Assembly (NCBI GenBank): GCA_021769225.1
Contig: JAETTH010000006.1
Span: forward strand, 1 to 54,593
Direction of reading: 5' to 3'
Length of the DNA: 54,593 bases
From: Erysipelotrichaceae bacterium
GTDB lineage: Bacteria > Bacillota > Clostridia > TANB77 > CAG-508
In this document: one piece after another, positions 8,962 to 17,703 of the stretch
Layout: each line of letters opens with the position of its first letter
Numbering within the stretch: position 1 is the stretch's first letter
Notes under the pieces: generated by a model
Databases searched by the model: none
What the model was told of the DNA's origin: nothing
What the model saw: only the letters and a program-made list of their open reading frames with translations
Program-made: the position numbers and the translations under genes

Positions 8962-9545
8962 TTGATGGTGCACTATTCTAGTGATCCTGTCTATTACGAG
9001 GGTGGGGCTAAAAATCCACTAAAGGGCACATCGTTGAAGTTTCTTGCTAATGCGCGAATTGCCAAGTTTGTGTGTTTTCAGGAAGTAAGAATCTAGGGAA
9101 ATATGTAATGGCATACATAGAAAAACACCCTATTTTCGCGGAGGCTTAAACTAACTGTTATCTTTTTAGTTTAAGAGCAACCTATGTTGAGTGCCAAGAC
9201 ACAAACATACATAGAGTAGCCTGTCTCGAGTGGTAATATTGGGATTAACGCTCAAGAATAAGTATTTATTGGCCATATTTACTTATTTGTTGTTATGAAA
9301 TTATTATTGCAAAAAAGACTAGTAATAGGAAACATGATCTCAAGGAAAACTTCTAGAGTGTTTGTTTCAACGAGAAGCATAGAGTTTTAGGGATTAAGGT
9401 ACGGATTTAAGTGGTGATCTGGTGTCCGTTTTTTCTAGGATATTTTGTTGAAATGGAAACAGCTAAACAGTAATGTTTAGTACAAAATAGAGAAATTCAA
9501 CTAGACCTAAACCGTAAAATTTACTTGAAGCTTTACCATCTATAA
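8962..9545 (+). ncRNA. ole: OLE RNA (large structured noncoding RNA)
   Basis: About 580 bases without a credible reading frame lie between a clean promoter and the gene for a ~210-residue membrane protein of OapA type. The composition is markedly less AT-rich than the surrounding spacers, as expected of a structured RNA. The 5' GATGGT (8964-8969) pairs with 3' ACCATC (9535-9540), closing the whole molecule. Internal stems are visible, for example CTTAAACTAA with TTAGTTTAAG (about 9146-9175). Known OLE RNAs are ~600 nt, sit immediately upstream of oapA, and form a ribonucleoprotein at the membrane linked to alcohol, cold and Mg2+ stress. The assignment rests on size, structure and neighbour; a covariance-model match was not possible here. 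Confidence 0.8.
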
Positions 9546-9584
9546 ATATTTTATATCAAAAATTAAAGGAGAGATTTAGATTTT

Positions 9585-10217
9585 ATGTCTAAACCCAAAG
9601 AAGGAAAAGAAAAAAAAGAAAGTAATTCGAACCTGAAATGGTTTATTACAGTATTTGTCACAACGTTTATTTTATCCATTACTTTTTCCTATATTTCAAC
9701 AACTGCAATTAACGATTTAGAAATTATACCTGCTATGATTATATTAATCTTAGTCATTTTTATTGGTATCTTATTTGATATTGTGGGAGTTGCAGTTACT
9801 GTTGCAAATGAACATGAATTTCATGCTAAAGCAACCAAGAAAGTAGAGGGCTCTAAAACATCTATTAAATTAATAAAAAACTCAGCAAGAGTAGCTAATA
9901 TTTGTGCAGATGTTATTGGTGATATTTGTGGGGTATTAAGTGGTGCAATTAGTGCTATTATTTCAATGAAACTTTCACAAAACTTTCATTTAGCATTTAA
10001 TATTCAATTTATTATCAGTGCTATGGTAGCATCCTTAACAGTGGGAGGAAAAGCAATTGGAAAGGGAATTGCACAAAAAAATTCAACCAAGATTGTTCAT
10101 GTTGTTGGTATTGTATTAAATAAATTTAGTAGAAGAAAAATAGAAGAGAAGGTAGTGGAAAAAGTAAAAGTAAAAGAGAAGAATAAAAAGGAAAAAGAAA
10201 AAGCAAGAATAAAATAA
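9585..10217 (+). CDS. oapA: OLE-associated membrane protein OapA (DUF21/CorB-like)
   Basis: A 210-residue membrane protein with a Lys-rich N-terminal tail, hydrophobic helices at about 23-45, 50-75, 105-130 and 138-160, and a very basic C-terminal tail (lysine/glutamate repeats ending KEKARIK). The central segment VGVAVTVANEHEFHAKATKKV and the following DVIGDICGVLSGAISAI resemble the DUF21/CNNM fold, and such proteins are often labelled Mg2+/Co2+ transporter CorB. OapA proteins bind OLE RNA and tether it to the membrane. The gene begins ~40 nt after the closing stem of the RNA, with AAAGGAGAG before the ATG. One transcript probably carries both. Confidence 0.82.
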   Translation: MSKPKEGKEKKESNSNLKWFITVFVTTFILSITFSYISTTAINDLEIIPAMIILILVIFIGILFDIVGVAVTVANEHEFHAKATKKVEGSKTSIKLIKNSARVANICADVIGDICGVLSGAISAIISMKLSQNFHLAFNIQFIISAMVASLTVGGKAIGKGIAQKNSTKIVHVVGIVLNKFSRRKIEEKVVEKVKVKEKNKKEKEKARIK

Positions 10218-10241
10218 AAAGAAAAGTGAAAATAAAAATAA

Positions 10242-10278
10242 GAAACAGGAAAAGAAAAAGCTCTTTTCCTGTTTTTCT
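10242..10278 (+). terminator. Intrinsic terminator after oapA
   Basis: AAACAGGAAAAG pairs with CTTTTCCTGTTT and is followed by Ts. Confidence 0.85.
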
Positions 10279-10301
10279 ATAAGGAGAAATCAGCCAATAA
10301 G

Positions 10302-10330
10302 TTGAAAAAATAGGCACTTTATAGTATAAT
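10302..10330 (+). promoter_or_regulatory. Promoter of the ComEC-like hydrolase gene
   Basis: TTGAAA (10302-10307) and TATAAT (10325-10330) have a 17-bp spacer. Confidence 0.75.
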
Positions 10331-10363
10331 TGTTGAACCAAATATTTTATGGAGGAATCGTAT

Positions 10364-11374
10364 ATGCAAAATCGCAAGAACGATCGGAAAAAGTTAAAAA
10401 CACTGGTTAAACTCATTATTTTGGTAATTGCCCTTGCCAGCTTGTTCTATTTATCAATCGATAGACTAGACCTAGAAGAGCAATCACCCACATCGGTATC
10501 GCAAAATCAAAACTCACAGCAAGAAGAAATCAGTCAACCTAAACAAAACCAAGAGGAAGTAACAGGAGAAATGTTTGTCCACATGATTGATGTGGGGCAA
10601 GCAGATAGTTTCCTATTTGTGCAAGGAGAAAACACTATGTTAATTGATTGTGGTACAAGAGGCGAAGGAGATGATGTAGTATCCTATTTACAAGAGTTGG
10701 GAATTGAGAAAATTGATGTTTTAGTTGGATCCCATCCTCATGATGATCATATGGGTGGAATGAAAAAGGTAATTGATGCCTTTGAGGTTTCTCAGATTTA
10801 TGTATCAGATGTTAGTAATTGTGAAATTACTTCGAACTGGTATGCTACTTTGTGGGAAACGATTATGGAAGAGAACTTACCTCATCAAACTCTAAAAAAT
10901 GGTGATTATTTTAATGTTGGACAAATGCAGGTAGAGCTATTAGCACCAATTGCTTATCAAGGAAGTAACATTAATAATTATTCCTTGGTTATGAAAGTTT
11001 CCTTTGGTCAAACCGATATCTTAATGACCGGTGATGCAGAAACTGAGATTGAAGAAGAAATTCTAGCATTGGGAGAAGACTTAGATGTAGAAGTTTTAAA
11101 AATGGGACATCATGGAAGTGATACCTCAAGTAGTGAAGCCTTTATGCAAGCAACTTCCCCAGAATATGTTCTTATCTCTGCAGGCATTGCAAACAAATAT
11201 CATCATCCTTGTGAAACAACTATGCAATATCTAGAAGACAATCAAATCCCAGTCTACCGGACAGATGAAAGTGGTACTGTTATCATGGAGACAGATGGAA
11301 AGACAATTCGGTTTGATAAAAAGCCAGGAGACTATCTATCTGGCGATGAACTAGAACAAAAGAAGGCGGCATAA
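10364..11374 (+). CDS. Secreted/anchored ComEC-Rec2-like metallo-beta-lactamase-fold hydrolase
   Basis: Start set at ATG 10364: GGAGG (10351-10355) lies inside any longer version. The 336-residue protein has an N-terminal membrane segment (about 15-33), a polar Ser/Gln/Glu linker, then a ComEC-type MBL domain (~67-310). The metal-site motif is HPHDDH in GSHPHDDHMGG, with downstream LMTGDAE and KMGHHGSD. Homologous domains in ComEC degrade the non-transported DNA strand; stand-alone exported copies are common in Clostridia and their substrate is unknown. A DUF3006 gene follows after one base, a pairing often seen with this family. Confidence 0.9.
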   Translation: MQNRKNDRKKLKTLVKLIILVIALASLFYLSIDRLDLEEQSPTSVSQNQNSQQEEISQPKQNQEEVTGEMFVHMIDVGQADSFLFVQGENTMLIDCGTRGEGDDVVSYLQELGIEKIDVLVGSHPHDDHMGGMKKVIDAFEVSQIYVSDVSNCEITSNWYATLWETIMEENLPHQTLKNGDYFNVGQMQVELLAPIAYQGSNINNYSLVMKVSFGQTDILMTGDAETEIEEEILALGEDLDVEVLKMGHHGSDTSSSEAFMQATSPEYVLISAGIANKYHHPCETTMQYLEDNQIPVYRTDESGTVIMETDGKTIRFDKKPGDYLSGDELEQKKAA

Positions 11375-11375
11375 C

Positions 11376-11606
11376 ATGATAATATTAGCTTCGATTGATC
11401 GCATTGAGGGAGAATATGCTGTTTGTGAGCTTGAAGAGAATATGGTAGACATTCCTCTTATTGATATTCCTTTTGAAGTTCAAAGTGGTGACATTTTACA
11501 AATGGAATTGCAAGAAGGAAAGTATATTGTTTTCGGAAAAGATGAAGAAGAAAAACAGCGAAGACTAGAAAGAATCAGAAAACTTTTTAGCAGAAATAAC
11601 CAGTAA
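11376..11606 (+). CDS. DUF3006 family protein
   Basis: 76 residues, starting one base after the stop of the MBL-fold hydrolase gene and thus translationally linked. The pattern (IDRIEGEYAVCELEEN, then a small beta-rich region and a charged helical tail) is DUF3006. The family has a small OB-like beta fold of unknown function and nearly always sits beside ComEC-like hydrolases. Confidence 0.85.
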   Translation: MIILASIDRIEGEYAVCELEENMVDIPLIDIPFEVQSGDILQMELQEGKYIVFGKDEEEKQRRLERIRKLFSRNNQ

Positions 11607-11649
11607 AAAGAAAACAGCCCACCTTATTTTAGGTGAGCTGTTTTCTTTT
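11606..11649 (+). terminator. Bidirectional terminator between the DUF3006 gene and the 57-residue gene
   Basis: AAAAGAAAACAGC..CACCT pairs with AGGTG..GCTGTTTTCTTTT around TATTTT. It is A-rich on the left and T-rich on the right, so it works for both converging genes. Confidence 0.9.
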
Positions 11650-11675
11650 GTAGGTGTACGCTACAAAAGTTTTTT
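11645..11675 (+). terminator. Second, tandem terminator
   Basis: CTTTTGTAG (11645-11653) pairs with CTACAAAAG (11661-11669), followed by a T6 run. It backs up the preceding terminator on the plus strand. Confidence 0.65.
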
Positions 11676-11679
11676 GCGG

Positions 11680-11853
11680 TTAGTAGGTATCGTCCTGAGG
11701 TAATTCATCATCAAAAAATTCATTCATCGGCTCAGAAGAACTATCATCATAGCCATCTTCGTAACCTTCGTCATACCCCACGCTGTAGGAAAAAACACCA
11801 ACAATGGCACCTACAACAAAAGAGCACAAAACACCAACGAGCGTTTTCTTCAT
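11680..11853 (-). CDS. Small single-span membrane protein with acidic tail, 57 residues
   Basis: On the minus strand the ATG at 11853 is 9 nt after GGAGG; an ATG two codons earlier is too close to it. The peptide begins MKKTLVGVLCSFVVGAIVG, a typical lysine-led membrane anchor or signal. It continues with a repeat-like acidic segment (VGYDEGYEDGYDD) and an acidic C-terminus ending DDTY. The strong ribosome site, anchor and shared terminator make it a real gene. The family is not recognised. The GYDxGY repeats resemble other short surface-exposed or assembly peptides, but nothing firmer can be said. Confidence 0.65.
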   Translation of the reverse strand: MKKTLVGVLCSFVVGAIVGVFSYSVGYDEGYEDGYDDSSSEPMNEFFDDELPQDDTY

Positions 11854-12044
11854 AGTCATTTTCCTCCAATTCTGTATTTACTCATATTCAACCGTACACA
11901 TTGAACCTAAGTCAAAGGAAAATAAATAAGATATAAACTATAAATATTATATCCTAAATTAGTAAAAAAGACAAGGCAAAATATGGTAAAATCGATAAAA
12001 GCATGATATAATATCTAAAAAATAAGAAATGGGAGAAAAAACAA

Positions 12045-12929
12045 ATGAGGCAAGACAAGATTGAAAAATTTTTAGCGTATGAAGGAAAAATCAGCATTAC
12101 TTGTATTAGTTCTACAAACTTAGTAGAGCAAGCAAGAAAAATTCATGATTTATCACCTACTGTAACAGCTGCTTTAGGTAGAGTTTTAACAATAGCTACA
12201 ATCATGGGAGCAGATTTAAAGGGAAAGCAAGATACAATAACTGTTCAAATAAAAGGCTCAGGACCAATTGAGAATATGAGTGTTGTAGCTAATTCAAAAG
12301 GTGAAGTAAAAGCATATATAAAAAATCCACATGTAGAAGTACCATTAAAAGAAAATGGGAAAATCGATGTAGGGGGAGCTGTAGGAAATACAGGCTTTAT
12401 TAATGTGATTAAAGATATTGGGCTAAAAGAACCTTATGTGGGAATGAGCCCTCTAGTATCAGGAGAAATTGCAGAAGATTTTGCTCACTACTTTTTCATT
12501 TCAGAGCAAAAACCAACAGCAGTTGCTTTAGGAGTATTAGTGAATCAACAAGGAGTCAAAGCAAGTGGTGGTTATGTTATAACAGCAATGCCAGATGCAG
12601 ATGAACAGACAATTGCTAAATTAGAAAAGAACTTATCTGAAATCTTAGATGTTAGTACCATGCTAGATAAACAATATTCTTTAGAACAAATTGCAAAAGA
12701 AATCTCAAAAGATGAAAATCTACAAAAAATTGGAGAACCAATTACTCCAATTTATCATTGCGATTGCAATAAAGAAAAAATTGAGAAAGGCCTTATTTCA
12801 TTGGGAAGACAAGAATTAGAAAAAATGATACAAGAAGAAAATGAAATTGAAATTACATGCCAGTTCTGCCATCAAACATATCATTTTACTAAACAAGAAT
12901 TAGAACAATTAGCTAAAACCACAAAATAA
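12045..12929 (+). CDS. hslO: Hsp33 redox-regulated chaperone
   Basis: A 294-residue cytosolic holdase chaperone activated by oxidative unfolding. The N-terminal core carries ALGRVLTIATIMGADLKG and the Gly-rich GSGPIENM and GGAVGNTGFI segments. The C-terminal zinc-switch Cys residues are C239-x-C241 and C272-xx-C275, the exact family pattern CxC...CxxC. GGGAG precedes the ATG, and TATAAT at 12007-12012 supports an own promoter. In an anaerobe it would protect proteins during oxygen or bleach exposure. Confidence 0.96.
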   Translation: MRQDKIEKFLAYEGKISITCISSTNLVEQARKIHDLSPTVTAALGRVLTIATIMGADLKGKQDTITVQIKGSGPIENMSVVANSKGEVKAYIKNPHVEVPLKENGKIDVGGAVGNTGFINVIKDIGLKEPYVGMSPLVSGEIAEDFAHYFFISEQKPTAVALGVLVNQQGVKASGGYVITAMPDADEQTIAKLEKNLSEILDVSTMLDKQYSLEQIAKEISKDENLQKIGEPITPIYHCDCNKEKIEKGLISLGRQELEKMIQEENEIEITCQFCHQTYHFTKQELEQLAKTTK

Positions 12930-12999
12930 ATAGAAAAAATTCATCTAATAGACATAAAGAAACAATACAATGGAAAAAATAAATAAAAAGGAGGACTTT

Positions 13000-14584
13000 A
13001 TGTCAGAGATTTATTTTAATGGAGATATTCTTACCATGGAAAAAGAAGAATATCCAGAAGCTATTTTCATAAAAGATGGGAAAATAGAAAAAATCGGAAA
13101 ATATAGTGAAATAATCAAGCAAAAACAAAAAGATACAGTGATGATTGACTTGCAAGGAAAAACACTAATGCCAGCTTTTATAGATGCTCATAGCCATATT
13201 ACAGCACTGGCACAGACCTTAACGTTAGTTCCTCTAAATGACTGTAAAAGCATAGAAGAAATCATTCAAAAACTAACAGCAAAAAAGAAACAAATCGAAA
13301 AAGGAAAATGGATCATAGGATTTGGCTATGATCATAATTTTTTACAAGAAAAAAAGCATCCTAATAAAAAGGATTTAGATCAAGTATCCAAACAAAATCC
13401 TATCCTTATTTCTCATGCCTCTGGGCATATGGGAGTAGTTAATTCACTTGCACTTGAAAAAATGGGGATTGATGAAACAACTTCAAATCCGGAAGGGGGA
13501 AAAATACGGAAGAATAGAAAATAGCGAAGAACCAAATGGTTATTTAGAAGAAACCGCTTTTATAAATAGTGCCAAACAAACCGAACAATTCTCAATAGAA
13601 GAAAATGCAAAGCAACTAAAAAAAGCACAAAAAATATATTTCCAAAATGGAATTACAACAGTGCAAGATGGATTAACGAAAAAAGGAGAATTTGAGCTTT
13701 TAAAATATGCTGCTAAAAATCAAATGTTAGATTTGGATGTCATTAGTTATATAGAAATGATGAATAACAAACAAATCTTGCAAGAAAATCCTGAATATGT
13801 AAAACAATATCAAAATCGATTAAAAATTGGAGGATATAAAATTGTATTAGATGGATCACCACAAGGGAAAACAGCATGGCTAAGTAAACCGTATGAGGGA
13901 GAAAAGCAATACCGAGGTTATCCGACTCATACAAATCAAGAAGTAGAGAGGTTTGTAGCAGAAGCACTTAAAGAAGATGTTCAGCTATTAGCACATTGCA
14001 ATGGTGATCAAGCATCAGAGCAACTTATTGAAGCATTTGAAAAAGAAGAAAAGCAATTTTCAAATGACATTAGACCAGTTATGATTCATAGCCAAACAGT
14101 AACACATAAGCAATTAGAGCATATGAAAAAGATAAAAATAATTCCATCTTTTTTCATTGCTCACATCTATTATTGGGGAGATATTCATATAAAAAATTTA
14201 GGAAAAAGGGCATATCATATTAGTCCAGCAAAATATGCAAGAAACCATGGACTAATTTATACTTTTCATCAAGATACCCCTGTTATTATGCCCAATATGT
14301 TAGAAACTATTTGGTGTGCAGTAAATCGTATAACAAAGCAAGGAGTTGTTTTAGGAGAAGATGAAAAATTAGATGTGTATGATAGTTTAAAAGCTGTCAC
14401 AATTTATAGTGCCTATCAATATTTTGAAGAAAATGAAAAAGGATCAATTAAAGAAGGAAAACTAGCTGATCTCATTATTTTAGATAAAAATCCTCTTAAA
14501 ATAGAAAAAAGTAAAATTAATCAAATAAAAGTATTACAGACAATCAAAGAAGGAAAAGTAGTATTTACAATCCAAGAAAAGTAA
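13000..14584 (+). CDS. Amidohydrolase 3 / YtcJ-like metal-dependent hydrolase, frameshifted
   Basis: The start at ATG 13000 is set by AAGGAGG (12988-12994). The frame encodes a YtcJ-like protein: a beta-sandwich start (FNGDILTMEK), the metal-binding DAHSH, and a TIM-barrel core with AHCNGDQASEQ and the late HQDTPVIMPN. It stops at 13524 and continues in the +1 frame to 14584. Removing one base from the G5A5 run (13495-13504) restores ...PEGGKYGRIENSEEPNGY..., giving ~527 residues, normal for the family. Such enzymes hydrolyse C-N bonds of cyclic or formylated amines; the substrate is unknown. Loss of function and sequence error are both possible. Confidence 0.85.
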
Positions 14585-14618
14585 GATAAAATAAACAGAT
14601 GAATAGGAGGAAAAAGAA

Positions 14619-15737
14619 ATGGAAAAGTCACAAGTATATTTTTCAGATTTTAGAGCAAGACCAGGCCTAAATCTATTACAAAAATTAGAACGATTAATGA
14701 AAAAAGCTGGAATTGAAAAGATTGATTTTAAAAATAAGTATGTAGCAATTAAAATTCATTTTGGAGAGCCAGGAAATTTATCCTATTTAAGACCCAATTA
14801 TGCAAAAGTTGTTGCCGATGTAGTAAGACAGTTAGGAGGAAGACCATTTTTAACAGATTGTAATACTCTTTATGTTGGAAGAAGAAAAAATGCGCTTGAC
14901 CATATGGATGCTGCTTATGAAAATGGATTTAATCCACTTGCAACAGGGTGCCAAGTCATTATAGCAGATGGACTAAAAGGTACTGATGATATAGAGGTTG
15001 AAGTTGATGGAAACTATGTGAAAAAAGCTAAGATAGGAAGAGCTGTTATGGATGCTGACATTATTATTTCTCTTAACCATTTTAAAGGACATGAACAAGT
15101 GGGATTTGGAGGAGCCATTAAAAATATTGGAATGGGATGTGGCTCAAGAGCAGGAAAAATGGAAATGCATAGTAGTGGAAAGCCAAAAGTACTAATCGAT
15201 AAATGCGCAAGATGTAGACAATGTATTAAACAATGTGCTCATGGGGCAATTTCTTATGATGAAAATGGAAAAGCACATATTGATCATCAAAAATGTGTTG
15301 GTTGCGGAAGATGTATTGGAGTATGTAATTTTGATGCTATTAAATCAGCAAATGATGAGGCTGTTGATATATTAAATAAAAAGATTGATGAATATGCACT
15401 AGCAGTAGTTAAAAATAGACCATCTTTCCATATTAATTTAATTACGGATGTATCACCAAATTGTGATTGCCATAGTGAAAATGATAGTCCAATTGTTCCG
15501 AATATTGGAATGCTAGCTTCCTTTGATCCAGTCGCTTTAGATAAAGCTTGTGCAGATCTAGTAAACCATCAAACAGCGTTTCAGAATAGCTTAGTAGGAG
15601 ACAATCTAAAACACTGTAAAGATTTAGGAGATCATTTCGATAATGCACATCCAGTTACTAACTGGAGAGTTGCCATTTCTTATGGAAAAGAAATTGGACT
15701 TGGTAATGATGAATATGAATTAATTGAAGTTAAGTAA
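14619..15737 (+). CDS. DUF362 protein with two [4Fe-4S] ferredoxin motifs
   Basis: 372 residues. The N-terminal and C-terminal parts are DUF362 (KIHFGEPGN, FLTDCNTLYVG, ISLNHFKGHEQVGFGGAIKN). Between them, about residues 190-245, are two CxxCxxCxxxC clusters (CARCRQCIKQC and CVGCGRCIGVC), each binding a 4Fe-4S cluster. A soluble cytoplasmic electron-transfer role is likely; no substrate is known for the family. GGAGG lies before the ATG, 34 bp after the amidohydrolase gene. Confidence 0.9.
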   Translation: MEKSQVYFSDFRARPGLNLLQKLERLMKKAGIEKIDFKNKYVAIKIHFGEPGNLSYLRPNYAKVVADVVRQLGGRPFLTDCNTLYVGRRKNALDHMDAAYENGFNPLATGCQVIIADGLKGTDDIEVEVDGNYVKKAKIGRAVMDADIIISLNHFKGHEQVGFGGAIKNIGMGCGSRAGKMEMHSSGKPKVLIDKCARCRQCIKQCAHGAISYDENGKAHIDHQKCVGCGRCIGVCNFDAIKSANDEAVDILNKKIDEYALAVVKNRPSFHINLITDVSPNCDCHSENDSPIVPNIGMLASFDPVALDKACADLVNHQTAFQNSLVGDNLKHCKDLGDHFDNAHPVTNWRVAISYGKEIGLGNDEYELIEVK

Positions 15738-15796
15738 AAAGAGAAGATAGAAAAAACTTATATTTAATGTATATACATAGACAAATAGAAAAATAG

Positions 15797-15829
15797 AAAA
15801 AAACGTCACTAAAACAGGTGACGTTTTTT
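15797..15829 (+). terminator. Intrinsic terminator after the ferredoxin-DUF362 gene
   Basis: AAAACGTCAC (about 15800) pairs with GTGACGTTTTTT across a ~8-nt loop. Confidence 0.9.
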
Positions 15830-15908
15830 GTTGCATGCAAAATAAGATAGAATATAACACTTTTTGTAAAATTCGAATAAGATATAGTATAGCAAAGGAG
15901 GAAGGCTT

Positions 15909-16688
15909 ATGAAAGAAATCTTAAAGCTTGAGAATTTAAGCAAAAAATATCAAGCTAAAAATGGAGAAACAAATGCAGTTAATAATGTTAGCTTTGGAAT
16001 AAACGAAGGAGAATTTGTCAGTATTATAGGACCAAGTGGATGTGGCAAATCAACGATTCTTTCTATGATAGCAGGACTAGAAGAAAAAACATCTGGAAAG
16101 ATCTACATAGAGGGAAAAGAAGTAATAGGTACCTGTAATGAAGTGGGATATATGTTACAAAAAGACAGTCTTCTAGAATGGAGAACCATTTATGATAATG
16201 TTATGATTGGACTAGAAATAAGACATATAAAAACAAAAGAAAATGAAGAATATACAAAACAATTACTAAAGAAATATCATCTTGATGAATTTAAAGATAA
16301 ATATCCTGGTCAACTTTCAGGGGGAATGCGCCAAAGAGTTGCTTTGATTCGAACACTGGCTGTTAAACCAAAGCTTCTTTTATTAGATGAGGCATTTTCC
16401 GCTTTAGATTATCAAACAAGACTCATGGTAACTAAAGATGTTTACGAAATATTAAAAAAAGAACACAAAACAGCTTTAATTGTTACCCATGATATTTCAG
16501 AAGCGATTGCTATGTCTGACCGTATTATTGTACTAAGTAATAGACCAGCGTATGTAAAAAGAATAAAAAAGATTGATTTTGAAATACCAAATCGAGATCC
16601 ACTAAATTGCAGAGAAAGTTCAAAGTTTAGTAAATACTTTGACTTGTTATGGAAGGAGCTAGAGATTAAAGATGAGCAAAAAGAATAA
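15909..16688 (+). CDS. ABC importer ATPase (nitrate/sulfonate/pyrimidine type)
   Basis: A 259-residue nucleotide-binding subunit. Visible parts are Walker A GPSGCGKST, the Q-loop region, signature LSGGMRQR, Walker B LLLLDEAFSALD and the switch His in VTHDISEA. It groups with the SsuB/TauB/ThiZ class. AAAGGAGGA precedes the ATG. The permease gene overlaps its end by 17 bp, and the binding-protein gene follows. No riboswitch is seen in the 80-nt leader, so the substrate stays open. Confidence 0.92.
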   Translation: MKEILKLENLSKKYQAKNGETNAVNNVSFGINEGEFVSIIGPSGCGKSTILSMIAGLEEKTSGKIYIEGKEVIGTCNEVGYMLQKDSLLEWRTIYDNVMIGLEIRHIKTKENEEYTKQLLKKYHLDEFKDKYPGQLSGGMRQRVALIRTLAVKPKLLLLDEAFSALDYQTRLMVTKDVYEILKKEHKTALIVTHDISEAIAMSDRIIVLSNRPAYVKRIKKIDFEIPNRDPLNCRESSKFSKYFDLLWKELEIKDEQKE

Positions 16689-17586
16689 AAAAAAGATAAA
16701 GACAAAAAAAATTGAACAAGAAAAAGAAATAAGAAGAGAAGAAGCAAAAGAGATAAAAGTAGAAAAAATAAAACAAATACAAGAAGAAAAACAAGAACTT
16801 TCTGAAGAAAGAAAAAGATATTTAAAGAAGATGAAAAAAAGAAAAATAGCTATTTTTTTAACACAAATAGGAATCTTATTAGGACTTGTAATTCTATGGG
16901 AAGTATTAGCTAATTTAGAAATTATCGATAGCTTTATTGCAAGCCAACCAAGTAGAATCCTAAAAACCTTTTTAAATCTATCACAAAACAACTTGTTAGA
17001 ACACTTATGGGTTACTTGTTATGAAACATTAATTGGGTTCTCATTAGGAGCTTTTTTAGGAATGATTATAGCTATTATTCTATGGAGTTCAAAGTTTTTG
17101 TCAAAAGTGGCAGAACCATTTTTAGTAGTATTAAATAGTTTGCCAAAAGTAGCATTAGGACCAGTCATTATCATATGGGTAGGAGCAGGAATGAGTGCGA
17201 TTATCGTAATGGCACTTTCTATTTCACTAATTGTTACGATTTTGGAAAATCTAAATGGATTCTTAGAAACAGACAAAGATAAAATAAAAATGGCAAGAAC
17301 ATTTGGAGCAAATAAATTTCAAATTCTAACCAAAATAATTTTACCAGCCAATATATCTACCTTTATTAATTCTTTAAAAGTCAACATTGGACTTTCTTTA
17401 GTTGGTGTAATTTCAGGCGAATTTTTGGTATCAAAAGCAGGCTTAGGATATTTAATTGTTTATGGAGGGCAAGTATTCCAATTAGATTTAGTTATGACAA
17501 GTGTAATTATATTAGGTATTATGGCAGCACTTATGTATGAAGCAATCGTAATTTTAGAAAAAGTGATACTTAGAGAACATAAATAG
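16672..17586 (+). CDS. ABC importer permease (SsuC/ThiX-like)
   Basis: 304 residues. An unusually long, charged N-terminal extension of ~60 residues (Lys/Glu repeats, probably coiled coil) precedes six membrane helices of the BPD_transp_1 type. The EAA loop appears as ARTFGANKFQILTKIILPA, the contact point with the ATPase. The N-terminal extension is longer than usual for the family. The gene overlaps the ATPase gene, indicating translational coupling. Confidence 0.9.
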   Translation: MSKKNKKKIKTKKIEQEKEIRREEAKEIKVEKIKQIQEEKQELSEERKRYLKKMKKRKIAIFLTQIGILLGLVILWEVLANLEIIDSFIASQPSRILKTFLNLSQNNLLEHLWVTCYETLIGFSLGAFLGMIIAIILWSSKFLSKVAEPFLVVLNSLPKVALGPVIIIWVGAGMSAIIVMALSISLIVTILENLNGFLETDKDKIKMARTFGANKFQILTKIILPANISTFINSLKVNIGLSLVGVISGEFLVSKAGLGYLIVYGGQVFQLDLVMTSVIILGIMAALMYEAIVILEKVILREHK

Positions 17587-17589
17587 AAA

Positions 17590-17624
17590 AAGAGTTTATT
17601 ACTTCTTTTTAGTAATAAACTCTT
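17590..17624 (+). terminator. Stem-loop between permease and binding-protein genes
   Basis: AAGAGTTTATTACT (17590-17603) pairs perfectly with AGTAATAAACTCTT (17611-17624). No continuous T run follows, so it may be a leaky terminator or an mRNA-processing/stabilising stem that sets different expression of the two sides. Confidence 0.65.
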
Positions 17625-17703
17625 ATAGATTTTCATAAAAACGTCACAAGAAAAACAAAAATAGAATACATTATGTTAAGAATAAATCAGAAAGGATGGT
17701 TTT

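Noticed and set aside
9585-10217. Calling this gene a CorB Mg2+/Co2+ transporter
   Set aside because: It has only the DUF21-like membrane part, no CBS or CorC domains, and lies directly behind a large structured RNA, so OapA fits better.
7144-10296. GAGAAATCAGCCA repeated at 7144-7156 and 10284-10296
   Set aside because: A 13-bp direct repeat bracketing the IS-OLE-oapA segment could be an attachment or regulator site, but it sits at different distances from the two promoters and has no further support.
15840-15908. TPP or other riboswitch before the NMT1-type ABC genes
   Set aside because: The leader is short and AT-rich, without conserved riboswitch elements.
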